A DNA stretch of 64,000 nucleotides from Acidobacteriota bacterium. GTDB taxonomy: Bacteria > Acidobacteriota > JAAYUB01. Position 1 is the stretch's first letter, and each line of letters begins with the position of its first letter. A program made the position numbers and the translations under genes. The stretch lies in NCBI GenBank assembly GCA_016935015.1, contig JAFGRT010000021.1, positions 1-64,000 on the forward strand, in the 5' to 3' direction. The notes under the pieces are model-generated. The model made no database searches and was not told where the DNA came from. It was given only the letters and a program-made list of their open reading frames with translations. Shown here one piece after another: positions 37,263 through 47,715 of this stretch.

Positions 37263-40200
37263 TCAGAACAGCCTCTTCTGACGGGCGGCGTTTCCTGCGC
37301 TGGACGGACGCCCGGTTGTATTATGCTGCAGCAGAGCGGCTTCGATATCCCGGATGAACGGTGAAGGGTGCCGTGGTTCGGTCCGCCCGTGGATGTTGCG
37401 GCGCCGGGCCCAGGTCAGGAAAAGCTGTTCGCGGGCGCGGGTCAGGGCGACGTAAAACAGCCGTCGCTCTTCAGTCGCATCGGGCGCCTGGTCCGGGGAG
37501 CGGCGATAGGGGATATATCCGTCTTCACAGCCGGCAATGAATACAACAGGGAATTCCAGACCCTTGGCGGCGTGCATGGTGAGGAGGGCGACCTTTTCCA
37601 CTGTCCGGTCGCAGTCGTCCGTTTCGTGTCGCAGGCTCAGCGCCTGGAAAAAGTCGGCCGGCCGGTCACCGCATCGGTCGGCCAGGGCAATGTATTTTCG
37701 GTGGGAGGTTTGCGCTGGGGCATTGTCGACCGGGGGGTGGAGCACCGGCAGACGGTTGAGCAGATATTCAATCTTCACCCGCACTCCAGCCAACGTCGTC
37801 ATTTCTCCAGCCAGGTCCGCCAGCCAGCGGCGCAATTCAATCCACTGGCGACGCGCGCTCGGCCGTAAGCCGGTCCAGTCAGCATCGTCCTCCGGCCGGA
37901 GGAGGTCCGCCAAAGAGCGGCGCTGCACCAGAATCCGGTCACACAATCGGGTGCGGGTCGTCACGCTCATGGCCGGCAGGGCGATAGCCATCACCTGCGC
38001 GAGATCCGACCAGGTGCCGCTATTCGACAGTAGACGAAGCAGTGCCGTCAATGCGGCAAGATGGCGACAGTGGCGGAGGGCGGCGCGATCGGCCAACTGA
38101 ACGGGAATTCCGGCGCTCTGCAACCGGCTGGCAATGAGCTGCAGCTGCTGACGGGTTCGGGCCAGGACGGCGAAATCGGCGAAAGAACGGCCGGCCTCCG
38201 CCGCATGGCCGTCCACCTTGCCGCTGTCGATGGCTTCCAATCCGGTCCCGCCCACCAGCCGCTCGATGGTCCGGCCGATAGCCACGACTTCAGCCTGGGC
38301 GGTGGTCTGGGCCCAGACCGCGATGACGGGAAAGCCCTCGATCTCCGAAACGAGCCGGTAATCCGGATCATGGAGCGTAGCCGTCCGCATGACCTGGCGC
38401 GATGCGGCCAGGATGGTGCGGCTGGAACGGTAATTGCAGGTCAACGTGATGATCCGGACCGGTGCGTAGTCCTCGCGAAACCGCAGAACATGCCGGACGT
38501 CGGCGCCGCGGAATCCATAAATGGCCTGATCCGGATCGCCGATGGCGCAGATCTGCCCCTTCGGCGGCGCCAGGGCCCGCAACAGGCGGTACTGGGCGTG
38601 ATCGATATCCTGGTACTCATCCACGAAGACATAGGGATACCGCTGCCGGTAGGCCTCCCGGACGGCGGCTTCGCCGTCCAGCAGGCCGGCCGGTTTTACG
38701 ATCAGATCCTCGAAATCCAGCAGACCCTGGGCGGACAAGATCGCCTGGTATTCGGCGAACAGGGTTCGGCAGCAATGAATCTCGTCGGCCGTTCCTTCGA
38801 AAGGGGAAGCGGCCGGCCGGTCCGTCGACGGGCGGTCTTGAGACGATGATGTCCATGTGCCTGTTTCGGGTGGGGCGGTCGGTGTTACAAAGTCAGCCAT
38901 GCCGGGCAGCAGCCGGGCTGTCGCTGCGAAGGTGGTCGGGATCTGAACCCGATCGGGAGCGACGTTGCGGGCCGGGTGGTCAAGAAGGCTTTCCTTGGCC
39001 CGGGTGAACCGTGTCACGAGGTCATCCGGCCGGCGCAGGGACGCCGGCACAGTCCCTTTTTCCTGGTATCGGTTCAGGAGAATCTTTACCAGTGTCCGCC
39101 GGGCGGCGTCGTCCAGGATGGTAAAGCAGTGGTCAGGATGCTGTTCCTGCCAGATCCGGTAGCCAAGGGCATGAAATGTTCCGGCGAAGGGGACGGGCGT
39201 GCCGGGCGGCAACAGCGCCCGGAGGCGGTCCTGCAATTCATCGGCGGCCTGGCGGGTGAAGGTCAGGGCCAGAATGTCACCGGGTCGGGCGTCGCCGCGG
39301 CGAATCAGGTGGGCGATGCGGCAGGTGATGGTTCGGGTTTTGCCTGAGCCCGGCCCGGCCATGATGAGCATCGGCCCGCCGCGATAGGTGACTGCTTGGC
39401 GCTGGGCCTCATCCAGTCCGGCCAGGAGATCCGTCGGCCCGGCCGCTGGGGCACCGCGCGGGATTGTCGGGGCGGATTTTTCCGGCGCGGGGCGGGGCGA
39501 ATGGGGTGGAACATCCGGTTCAGGCTCCGGCATGGGCGGCCGCGGAGCAGCCGGTGCCGTCCGGGGCAAGGCAAAGAGGATGCCCTGGGCCGAGAGCCGC
39601 TGCCGTTCGTCCGGGGTGAAGACGCGGATGGTGCCGTACTCACCGTCGTACCCCGGCTGGATGTGGATCTCGCCTCGTCGCATCCGCCCGATCGCCTCGT
39701 CCAGCAGCGGGATCCGCGCTCCGGCCAGCTCCTGTGTCGACCGGCTCCGCAGGATGGCCAGCTCCGGGCCCAACCGCTCAAGGACGGCGTCATAGACCTG
39801 CCGTACTTTTCTGGACTGGGGGCCCACCCGGCAGAGTTCGGCCAGGATTTCGGGCAAGGGGATAATGTGGCAGGAGGGATGCACCGCGGCTGGCTGATAT
39901 CCCTCGGGTCGATCAGCCAATTCCTCCACCCGGTGGTAGACGCCGATGGTGAGAGGTTTCCCACAACGGGGACACAATCCCTGGTGGCGCCGGGTTTCCC
40001 GGGGATGGCACCAGAAGGCGCATTTCCGGTGGCCGTCCATGTGGTATTTTCCTTCCTCGGGATACAGGTCGATGGTGGCGATGAACGCGGCCGGATCGCC
40101 CGACCGCATGGCCTCGCGGACACCGGCGAAGGACAGCTCGGTGTTGAAGATGTTAGCGTTGCGGCCCAGATTGCCGGATGAGTGGGCGTCGGAGTTGGCG

Positions 40201-40856
40201 ACCAGGGTGAAGGCGTCCAGGCCGGAGACCCGCCAGTTCATGGCCGGGTCCGATGAAAGACCGGTCTCCGCGGCGAAAATGTGGGGCGTGAGGTCGCCGA
40301 AACATTCCACCACCGAATCGAAGCCGGACTTGGAGCCAAGCACCGAAAACCAGGGGGTCCAGATATGGGCGGGGATGAGGAAACTGTCGGTGGAGGTTTC
40401 CAGCACGATGTCCAGCAGGTCGCGGGCGTCCAGCCCCAGGATGGGCCGGCCGTCGGAGCGGATGTTGCCGATGTCGTCCAGGCGGGTGTTGAGGCGGCGG
40501 GCCGTGTCCAGGTCGGGCACATAGACCAGGTTATGGTTCTTGCGGGTGCGCCCCTCCTTTTTGTAGATATTGCTGATTTCCGTCGCCAGCATGAAACGAA
40601 CCGGTCCCCGGCAGGCGGCCGGCACGGCGTCGTCGGCCGCCCGGGCGAGTTCGTCGCGCAGACGGAAGAGGCCGGGTTCGGCCGGCACCAGCTGGCTTTC
40701 GATCTCTCCGAACCATTCCGGGTGGGTAAAATCGCCCGTGGCCAGGACGGTGATCCCCTTGCGCTGGGCGGCGGCGTGCAGGCCGGGCAGGTCCAGGTCC
40801 CGGGCGGTGGCGCGGGAGAAGCGGCTGTGGATATGCAGATCGGCGATAAACTCCAT
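37263..40856 (-). CDS. PHP domain (TIGR00375-like) fused to UvrD/PcrA-type superfamily 1 helicase
   Basis: N-term EFIADLHIHSRFSRATARDLDLPGL...VANSDAHSSGNLG; zinc-ribbon-like HRKCAFWCHP...LCPRCGKPLTIG; helicase GPGSGKTRTITCRIAHL, VFVDEYQDIDHAQYRLL, TMHAAKGLEFPVVFIAGCEDG. Confidence 0.93.
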   Translation of the reverse strand: MEFIADLHIHSRFSRATARDLDLPGLHAAAQRKGITVLATGDFTHPEWFGEIESQLVPAEPGLFRLRDELARAADDAVPAACRGPVRFMLATEISNIYKKEGRTRKNHNLVYVPDLDTARRLNTRLDDIGNIRSDGRPILGLDARDLLDIVLETSTDSFLIPAHIWTPWFSVLGSKSGFDSVVECFGDLTPHIFAAETGLSSDPAMNWRVSGLDAFTLVANSDAHSSGNLGRNANIFNTELSFAGVREAMRSGDPAAFIATIDLYPEEGKYHMDGHRKCAFWCHPRETRRHQGLCPRCGKPLTIGVYHRVEELADRPEGYQPAAVHPSCHIIPLPEILAELCRVGPQSRKVRQVYDAVLERLGPELAILRSRSTQELAGARIPLLDEAIGRMRRGEIHIQPGYDGEYGTIRVFTPDERQRLSAQGILFALPRTAPAAPRPPMPEPEPDVPPHSPRPAPEKSAPTIPRGAPAAGPTDLLAGLDEAQRQAVTYRGGPMLIMAGPGSGKTRTITCRIAHLIRRGDARPGDILALTFTRQAADELQDRLRALLPPGTPVPFAGTFHALGYRIWQEQHPDHCFTILDDAARRTLVKILLNRYQEKGTVPASLRRPDDLVTRFTRAKESLLDHPARNVAPDRVQIPTTFAATARLLPGMADFVTPTAPPETGTWTSSSQDRPSTDRPAASPFEGTADEIHCCRTLFAEYQAILSAQGLLDFEDLIVKPAGLLDGEAAVREAYRQRYPYVFVDEYQDIDHAQYRLLRALAPPKGQICAIGDPDQAIYGFRGADVRHVLRFREDYAPVRIITLTCNYRSSRTILAASRQVMRTATLHDPDYRLVSEIEGFPVIAVWAQTTAQAEVVAIGRTIERLVGGTGLEAIDSGKVDGHAAEAGRSFADFAVLARTRQQLQLIASRLQSAGIPVQLADRAALRHCRHLAALTALLRLLSNSGTWSDLAQVMAIALPAMSVTTRTRLCDRILVQRRSLADLLRPEDDADWTGLRPSARRQWIELRRWLADLAGEMTTLAGVRVKIEYLLNRLPVLHPPVDNAPAQTSHRKYIALADRCGDRPADFFQALSLRHETDDCDRTVEKVALLTMHAAKGLEFPVVFIAGCEDGYIPYRRSPDQAPDATEERRLFYVALTRAREQLFLTWARRRNIHGRTEPRHPSPFIRDIEAALLQHNTTGRPSSAGNAARQKRLF

Positions 40857-41168
40857 GGTTGTCCGGTGGCTCGTGGACGGTCGCTGCCCAGTATACGACT
40901 ACGGCGACGGGAATGCAATACCGTGCGGGTGAGGGTGGGGGATGGTCATCATCCGGCCGGAGTAAGCAGGCCGCGACGGCGACGGGGCCATTCAGGGGGT
41001 GGTGCTGACGGTGCACAAATAGGTTGCATTTCGGACAACCGGACGGTAGGATGAACATTTGTTTCGTTTATCTTCACCATTGTCGATTCAGGTGCCGCCT
41101 GGTTCGACCCGCTGTACATACACGCAGGTCGGCCGCCGGTGAACCAACTATACCAGGGGTATTATCCT

Positions 41169-44100
41169 ATGAATTTTCGTATCCTCATTCTGATCGTCTG
41201 TATGATGACGTCGGCCCTGGCCATGCTGGCCGTCACGTCAACCGAGATGTCCGTCCCGTTCCGTTTTCCGGCGCCGCAGCTCATACCGGCGGCGGACGGC
41301 GATGTCCGTCCCGTCATGAAAGGATTTCCGGCCATCGTCCCCGAGGGATATCCCCTCATCCCTTCCTGTCCGGCCAACCTGCTGCTGCCCGCGGGCCAGG
41401 AACCGGTCCGGCTGGAGGTGGTCACCGGTGATCCCGTATTGCTGTCCGCCGGGATCCGGATCACCCATTTCCGCGGCAATCGACCGACGGGCGGCCTTGC
41501 CGCGGCGGCACCGCCCGATGAGGTGGTCTACGGCAGCGACGATCCTTTTCCGGCCGAGCATTTCCGTTGCGGCGAGGTGCAATGGCTGCACGGTTATGCC
41601 ATTCTGCCGGTGACGCTCTATCCCTTCGTCTACTATCCGCGGAGCGGGGAACTGTATTATTACCCGGAATGCATGGTCCGGGTGACCCTGCAGCCGGCAG
41701 CGGGCAAATCCGTCGCCCGGCCGCGTCGCGATGGGCCGGCCGACCGGCCGGCGGTGGCGCGTCTGGTGGACAATCCCGGGATTCTGGACAGCTACATGCC
41801 CGATCCGGACAAGACCATCGTCAACGATTACCAGTACCTGATCATCAGCCGCCAGAGCGATACGGCCCTCTGGAATGCGTTCCAGTCCCTGGCCACCCAC
41901 AAGTCGGGCAAGGGCCTGAACGTGCATCTGGCCGACATCGACACCATCCTGGCCAGCCAGCCCGGCGTGGACAATGCCGCGAAGCTGCGCAACTTCATCA
42001 TCGACGCCTACACCAGTCACGGGACCGAATACGTGGTCCTGGGCGGGGATGCGGAGGTCGTGCCGTGGCGGGGCTGCCACGTCAGTTACGGCGGCACCGT
42101 GGACAACAATATCCCCTGCGATCTGTACTTCGCCGCCCTGGACGGCACGTGGAACGCCGACGGCGACTCGTTGTACGGGGAACCCAACGACGAACCGGAC
42201 CTCTTCGCCGAGGTGGCCGTGGGTCGCATCTCCGCCTCCAGCGGGGCCGAAGCCCAGCGCCAGATCGACAAGATCATCGCCTACGAGACCGGCACTCCGC
42301 CGTTTCAAGCTCTGCTGCTGGGTGAGAATCTGAACAGCAACCCCCTCACCTGGGGCGGTGACGCCAAGGACGTGGTGGAGCAGGAGATGGCCGGCATCCC
42401 CACCGACAAGCTGTACGACCGGGACGGCACCTGGACCAAGAACGACCTGATCACCTACTTCAATACCCATGACACCCCGATCGTCAACCACCTCGGCCAC
42501 GCCAACGACACCTATGTCATGAAGATGTACAACTCGGATGTGGCCCTCCTAACCAATACCCAGCCGTTCTTCGTCTATTCCCAGGGCTGCATCCCCGGTA
42601 ATTTTCCGCCCAACGACCGCTGTTTCGCCGAGGAGATCACCCTCAACACCACCAGCGGCGCCTTCGCCGTTATCATGAACAGCCGCTACGGCTGGTACGA
42701 GCCGGGTGGCACCTCCGGCTCCTCCAACATTTTCGATTGGGAATTCATGGAGTCCGTGTTCGAGCAGTTCATGCGCCAGGTGGGTCCGGCCCTCAACGAC
42801 TCCCGCCACAAGCTGGCCGGCTATACCGACGATGGCGGCATGCGTTGGGTTTATTACGAGCAGATCCTGTTTGGCTGCCCCGAAACGGCCTTCCACTGGT
42901 CCTGCACCGACGCATCCGTGCAGCTACTGGCCGATTACCCGGCCGACGGTTTCATCGAAATGCAGCAGGATCCGGTCCTGTTGCAGGTGTGGGCCGCTTC
43001 GGACTGCGCCAATCCCCTGACCGATCCGACGGTTACCGCCATTTTCGGCTCTACGGCCAAATTCGCTTCGATAGAACTGTATGATGATGGGCACGCGCCC
43101 GACCAGACGGCCGGCGACGGCATTTTCAGCGCCCAATGGACCCCGACGCAGATCGGGCCGGTGGCCATCGAATACAACGCCGAAGCGCCCGGCCTGACGT
43201 CGGCCACCGTTTTCGTCAACGGCAAGGTGGTCCCGGAAATGCATTATCATCTCGAATATCCGGCCATGGACTGGGTGGACGCCTCGTCCGGTACCGCCGT
43301 CCTGGCCAATACCGACGACGGCGGGGTGACAGTGCCCATCGGCTTCCCCTTTATGTTTTACGGCGAGACCTACAATTCCATCATGATCTCTTCCAACGGA
43401 TTGTTGCGGTTCGGCGGCACCTATACCCACGACGGGGCCAATGTCGCCATGCCTGACAACCGCACCCCCAACGCCCTCATTGCACCGTTGTGGACCGACC
43501 TGAATCCCGGTTCCGCCAGCCGGATTTCCTATCTGACCACCGGCACCGCACCCGATCGAACCTTCGTGGTAGAGTGGAACAACGTTCCCCATTTCGACCA
43601 GGTAGGCGCGGCGACGTTCGAGGTGATCCTCGAGGAATCCACCCACAACATCCTGGTTCAATACCTGGACACAGATTTTGGCAATCCCGCCTATGACCAG
43701 GGGGCCGACGCCACGGCCGGCATCGAGGACTACAACGGCCGCAAGGCGCTGCAGTATTCCTACAACGAGGCGAACCTGCCGAGCGGCACCACGCTGCTCT
43801 ATTCCCCCGTGGACGGGCCGTACATCAATCTCGCCGATCACGCCTGCCGGGGCGGCGACGGTGACGGCTATTTCACGCCCGGGGAAACGGTCAAACTGGA
43901 TGTCACCCTGTACAACGCGGGGACCGGGCCGGCCCACAGCACCACGGCCACACTCAGCGCCGACAACGGCGTGATATTCCATGCCGACACCCAGGACTAC
44001 GGCCTGCTCCCCGTGGGCAGCACGGCGACGCGTACCTTCACCGGCAAATTGCCCGCCGGCGCCGGTTGCGGCGGGACCATCACGTTCAGCCTGGACGTGT

Positions 44101-44843
44101 CGTATCAGGACGCCGGCGGTGCGCCCCGGCTCCGCTCCGACATGTTCCAGATGAAGGCCGGGAAGAAGGTGGAAGTCTTCGCGTTGCAGGATGATCTGGA
44201 ATCCGGCGCCCCCGGCTGGGAAATGGTGTCGTATTGGACCCTCAGCGAAGCGGATTCCCACAGCGCCACCCACGCCTGGAACGATTCGCCGGGCGGAAAT
44301 TACGGCCATATGTGGAACATCCCCCTGTATTCGCCCTGGTTCGACCTGTCGGGGATGATGCAACCCGCACTGACTTTCTGGCACCATTTCGACATCACCA
44401 CCAACGTGGACTCCGGCTGGCTGCAAATCACCGCCGACGGCACCACCTGGACCACCCTGCGGGAATACACCGGCCGCAGAAGCGGGTGGACGATGGAGGA
44501 GATCGATCTGACGGGGTACGCGGGTGAACCGGCGGTCCGCCTGCGGTTCCAGCTGAATACGTCCCGCAACGATCCGACCGCCGACGGCTGGTGTATCGAC
44601 GATATCTCCGTGTCGGAAATCACGTACGATTGCACTCTTGCGCCCTATGGGGACGTGGACGAAAGCGGCCTGGTGGACGCCGCCGACCTGGCTGTCATTC
44701 TGAACGTGACGGTGGGCAACCTGGTTGAAGGGGCCGCGCCGTGCACGGCGCCCGGGCTGGGTGACTTCGACGGCAGCCAGCAGCTGGATGCCGCCGATTG
44801 CGTGGTCCTGGCCAACCGGCTGGCGGCCAATCTGGAGCCGTAG
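41169..44843 (+). CDS. Secreted C25 (gingipain-like) cysteine peptidase with C-terminal dockerin-like repeats
   Basis: YQYLIISRQSDTALWNAFQSLATHKSGKGLNVHLADID...EYVVLGGDAEVVPWRG...IVNHLGHANDTYVMK...FFVYSQGCIPGNF; C-term YGDVDESGLVDAADLAVILNVTVGN...LGDFDGSQQLDAADCVVLANRL. Confidence 0.88.
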   Translation: MNFRILILIVCMMTSALAMLAVTSTEMSVPFRFPAPQLIPAADGDVRPVMKGFPAIVPEGYPLIPSCPANLLLPAGQEPVRLEVVTGDPVLLSAGIRITHFRGNRPTGGLAAAAPPDEVVYGSDDPFPAEHFRCGEVQWLHGYAILPVTLYPFVYYPRSGELYYYPECMVRVTLQPAAGKSVARPRRDGPADRPAVARLVDNPGILDSYMPDPDKTIVNDYQYLIISRQSDTALWNAFQSLATHKSGKGLNVHLADIDTILASQPGVDNAAKLRNFIIDAYTSHGTEYVVLGGDAEVVPWRGCHVSYGGTVDNNIPCDLYFAALDGTWNADGDSLYGEPNDEPDLFAEVAVGRISASSGAEAQRQIDKIIAYETGTPPFQALLLGENLNSNPLTWGGDAKDVVEQEMAGIPTDKLYDRDGTWTKNDLITYFNTHDTPIVNHLGHANDTYVMKMYNSDVALLTNTQPFFVYSQGCIPGNFPPNDRCFAEEITLNTTSGAFAVIMNSRYGWYEPGGTSGSSNIFDWEFMESVFEQFMRQVGPALNDSRHKLAGYTDDGGMRWVYYEQILFGCPETAFHWSCTDASVQLLADYPADGFIEMQQDPVLLQVWAASDCANPLTDPTVTAIFGSTAKFASIELYDDGHAPDQTAGDGIFSAQWTPTQIGPVAIEYNAEAPGLTSATVFVNGKVVPEMHYHLEYPAMDWVDASSGTAVLANTDDGGVTVPIGFPFMFYGETYNSIMISSNGLLRFGGTYTHDGANVAMPDNRTPNALIAPLWTDLNPGSASRISYLTTGTAPDRTFVVEWNNVPHFDQVGAATFEVILEESTHNILVQYLDTDFGNPAYDQGADATAGIEDYNGRKALQYSYNEANLPSGTTLLYSPVDGPYINLADHACRGGDGDGYFTPGETVKLDVTLYNAGTGPAHSTTATLSADNGVIFHADTQDYGLLPVGSTATRTFTGKLPAGAGCGGTITFSLDVSYQDAGGAPRLRSDMFQMKAGKKVEVFALQDDLESGAPGWEMVSYWTLSEADSHSATHAWNDSPGGNYGHMWNIPLYSPWFDLSGMMQPALTFWHHFDITTNVDSGWLQITADGTTWTTLREYTGRRSGWTMEEIDLTGYAGEPAVRLRFQLNTSRNDPTADGWCIDDISVSEITYDCTLAPYGDVDESGLVDAADLAVILNVTVGNLVEGAAPCTAPGLGDFDGSQQLDAADCVVLANRLAANLEP

Positions 44844-44961
44844 GCGTTTCCGGCCGGAATCCCCGGGTATTTCTGTATCATCAGAAATAAGGAAAGAGTA
44901 TAATTTCTATATTCTCGTGGATTATATTATGAGTCCGGTATCCGGACAAGAGGAGGAAAAT

Positions 44962-45738
44962 ATGACGAATGGCGTTCAACCTGAAAAGAAGGGTATGAGC
45001 ACGGGGGCCAAGATCGGCATCGGTTGCGGCATCCTGGCCGTAGTGGGCATCATCGTGGTCATTGTGGCCGTGGTGGCCGGCGGTATGTTCGTGGCCCAGA
45101 AGGCCAAGGAAGCCGGCCTGGATCCCGAACTGATGGAGAAGAATCCGGAGCTGGCCGCCGCCAAGATGATTGTGGCGGCGAATCCCGATCTGGAACTGGT
45201 GTCCGCCGACGAGGACACCGGCACCATCACCATCCGCAACACCAAGACGGATGAAGAGCTGACGGTGGATTACCGCGACCTCAAGGACGGCAAGATCGTG
45301 TTCAAGACCGACCAGGGTGAGCTGAAGATCGAGCAGGAGAGCGCCGGCGAGGGCGGCGCCACCATGACCTATTCGGGCGAGGAAGGTGAAGCCGGCACCG
45401 TGCGCTACGGCACCGCCACCAGCGCCGACCAGTTGCCCGACTGGTTGCCCATCTATACAGGGAAGATGCAAATCGGTTACATCACCCAGTCGGAGTCGAC
45501 GGACAACGGCATGCTGACCATCGAGACGTCGGATTCCCTGGAAAGCATTTCCGAATTCTACAAGAATGAACTGGAAGCGGCCGGTTTCAATGTCAGCACC
45601 TCGTCCATCGAGAGCGGCGGCCAGCGTATCGTTACCGTCCAAGGCAGCGACGACACCGGCGGACGGTCCGTCGGCATGACGGCCACCCAGGAAAACGGCA
45701 TCAGCAAGATTGGGATTACGTTCCATACCAAAAAGTAG
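44962..45738 (+). CDS. Membrane-anchored hypothetical protein
   Basis: MTNGVQPEKKGMSTGAKIGIGCGILAVVGIIVVIVAVVAGGMFVAQ; AGGAGG RBS upstream of ATG 44962; single N-terminal TM. Confidence 0.8.
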   Translation: MTNGVQPEKKGMSTGAKIGIGCGILAVVGIIVVIVAVVAGGMFVAQKAKEAGLDPELMEKNPELAAAKMIVAANPDLELVSADEDTGTITIRNTKTDEELTVDYRDLKDGKIVFKTDQGELKIEQESAGEGGATMTYSGEEGEAGTVRYGTATSADQLPDWLPIYTGKMQIGYITQSESTDNGMLTIETSDSLESISEFYKNELEAAGFNVSTSSIESGGQRIVTVQGSDDTGGRSVGMTATQENGISKIGITFHTKK

Positions 45739-45773
45739 TCGCGGCAGGGACAACCATTTTCCCGAAAATAAAG

Positions 45774-45798
45774 GCCTGGCAAGTTGCCAGGCTTTTTT
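45774..45798 (+). terminator. Rho-independent terminator
   Basis: GCCTGGC-AAGTT-GCCAGGC followed by TTTTTT. Confidence 0.88.
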
Positions 45799-45889
45799 AT
45801 TGGCCCAGGCCGGTGAATTTCGCCGATCGGAAACAAAAGCCCGGTTCCGGGCGTAAGTGGGATGAAAAGATGAGGCCGAAAGGAACGGC

Positions 45890-46468
45890 ATGACGGACAA
45901 GGTCCCTGGGAACATCACCGACTGGCTGCAGGATCTGCGGCGCGGCGACACCCATGGGCTGGCCGGCATCATCGATCAGTACGGCGAGGAGCTGATGCGT
46001 TATCTGACATCCATACTCGGAAATCCGACGGCAGCCGAAGATGCCTTCCAGGACACCTGGTTGCGGGTGATCAAGAAGATCGACACCTATGATCCGCGCC
46101 GGAACTTTGAACCCTGGCTGTTCCGCATCGCCCGCAACCGGGCCTACGATCTGCTCCGGTCGCACCGTCGTTGGTGGAGGCGCCCCAGCGTCGAGAATCG
46201 ACCGATTGACCGGGATCCCGATTTTGCCGAGAGTGACGCATTTTTCGACAGTTTTTGGCGCAAAGATCTGCTCCGAAGCCTGTTTGCCGAATTGGAGCCG
46301 CGTTATCGGGAAATTCTGTGGCTGCGCTACTATCGCGACATGTCATACCCGGAGATCGCGGCCTTTTGCCGGCTGCCGCTGGGGACGGTCAAAAGCCGGA
46401 TCAGGCGGGCGCTGGACCAGCTGGGAAGCGCTTATTGTGAACAGGAGGAAAGTCATGAAATCGTCTGA
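45890..46468 (+). CDS. ECF-type RNA polymerase sigma factor
   Basis: GNPTAAEDAFQDTWLRVIKKIDTYDPRRNFEPWLFRIARNRAYDLLRSHRR...LEPRYREILWLRYYRDMSYPEIAAFCRLPLGTVKSRIRRALDQL. Confidence 0.95.
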   Translation: MTDKVPGNITDWLQDLRRGDTHGLAGIIDQYGEELMRYLTSILGNPTAAEDAFQDTWLRVIKKIDTYDPRRNFEPWLFRIARNRAYDLLRSHRRWWRRPSVENRPIDRDPDFAESDAFFDSFWRKDLLRSLFAELEPRYREILWLRYYRDMSYPEIAAFCRLPLGTVKSRIRRALDQLGSAYCEQEESHEIV

Positions 46469-46940
46469 ATCCGCGACCCTCTGCCGCGAAATCCGCAAGC
46501 GACTGCGCTCGTTGCTGGCCGATGACACCCGGGGGGGGGCATTCCGGGATCTGGACCAACACCTGGCCGTCTGTCCCGCCTGTCGACGGTATTGGGACGG
46601 AATCCGGCACGCGCCGTCTCTCTGGCCGGACAAAAAGCCGCTCTACACGACGGTCCTGCGGGAGAGAACCCTGCGGGCGGTGACCCGGCAGACGGAGGAG
46701 CGAGGGACGGCACTGGTGCTGCTCTGGGCGCCCATCGGCACGGCCGGCCTCCTGTTCTCGCTGTTGCTGCCCACTATTCTCCTCGGACTGTTGCTGCGCA
46801 ACTGGCTAGATGATTCGGTGACCAGTTATGCTGCGGCGTTCCTGCTGTCCCAGGGAGCGAGCCAGGCAGTGACCGGGATTCTTGCGGCTGTCGCGCACCG
46901 GTTGCGCCGCGCCGGTTTTATCCTTTCCACATCACATTAG
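46455..46940 (+). CDS. Anti-sigma factor-like zinc-finger (zf-HC2) membrane protein
   Basis: DLDQHLAVCPACRRYW (HxxxCxxC) plus hydrophobic segment; start ATG 46455 overlaps the sigma gene. Confidence 0.85.
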   Translation: MKSSESATLCREIRKRLRSLLADDTRGGAFRDLDQHLAVCPACRRYWDGIRHAPSLWPDKKPLYTTVLRERTLRAVTRQTEERGTALVLLWAPIGTAGLLFSLLLPTILLGLLLRNWLDDSVTSYAAAFLLSQGASQAVTGILAAVAHRLRRAGFILSTSH

Positions 46941-46950
46941 GAGTGAACGC

Positions 46951-47670
46951 ATGAAAAATCATCTTTTTCGCAATACCATCATCGGCTACTTCATCGCCCT
47001 GGTCATCGTATGGCTGACCATGGGCTACACGTACAGCCAGGGTGGATTGATCACCTCGCCCAACGACCGTCATTTTTTGCCCTTTCTGATGCTGCTGATC
47101 GCAGCCGCCTTTGCGTTGCTGATGGTCTTCGGCATTATCGGCTTTCTGGGCTATCTGTACCAGCAGGCCGAGCGACAGCCGGAGAGAATTGTCTTCTGGA
47201 CCAGGGGCCGGCTGAACGTCCTTCTGTTCGCCTATTTCATGGTGCTGGCCGGCCTGGGCGGGTCCATGGTTTTTTTCCTGGGATTTTCCTTCCATGAATT
47301 CATGGTGGCACTGCCGGTGACGGCGTTGATCCTATTGAATCTGGTCGGCCTGGTGGGCGCCATCGGCTATGTCTATGGCGATGCCAAGCGCCGCGGCATG
47401 AACCCGACCCTCTGGACCCTGGTGGTCATCTTCGTGCCCAATTTTATCGGGTTCATCGTCTATTTTCTGGTGCGCGAGCCTGTCAAGGGGAGCTGTCCCG
47501 GTTGCGGGCGGGCCGTCGCCGCCCAGGCGGCGTTCTGCCCGCATTGCGGACACGCGCTCAAACGGCACTGTCCGACGTGCAAGATCCCGCTGGAAGAGGA
47601 CCATGAGTTTTGTCCAGGTTGCGGCCGGAAGGTGAGCGAGCGGCTTACCCTTCAGGAAAAGGCCGAATGA
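46951..47670 (+). CDS. Polytopic membrane protein with C-terminal double zinc ribbon
   Basis: Several TM helices; GSCPGCGRAVAAQAAFCPHCGHALKRHCPTCKIPLEEDHEFCPGCGRKV. Confidence 0.88.
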   Translation: MKNHLFRNTIIGYFIALVIVWLTMGYTYSQGGLITSPNDRHFLPFLMLLIAAAFALLMVFGIIGFLGYLYQQAERQPERIVFWTRGRLNVLLFAYFMVLAGLGGSMVFFLGFSFHEFMVALPVTALILLNLVGLVGAIGYVYGDAKRRGMNPTLWTLVVIFVPNFIGFIVYFLVREPVKGSCPGCGRAVAAQAAFCPHCGHALKRHCPTCKIPLEEDHEFCPGCGRKVSERLTLQEKAE

Positions 47671-47715
47671 ATACCGGTGCCGGACGGGGACCGGCCCGGG
47701 TGCCGGTCCCCCGTC

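Noticed and set aside
42924-44426. 500-aa minus-strand ORF
   Set aside because: Antisense to the C25 peptidase gene; low-complexity shadow translation.
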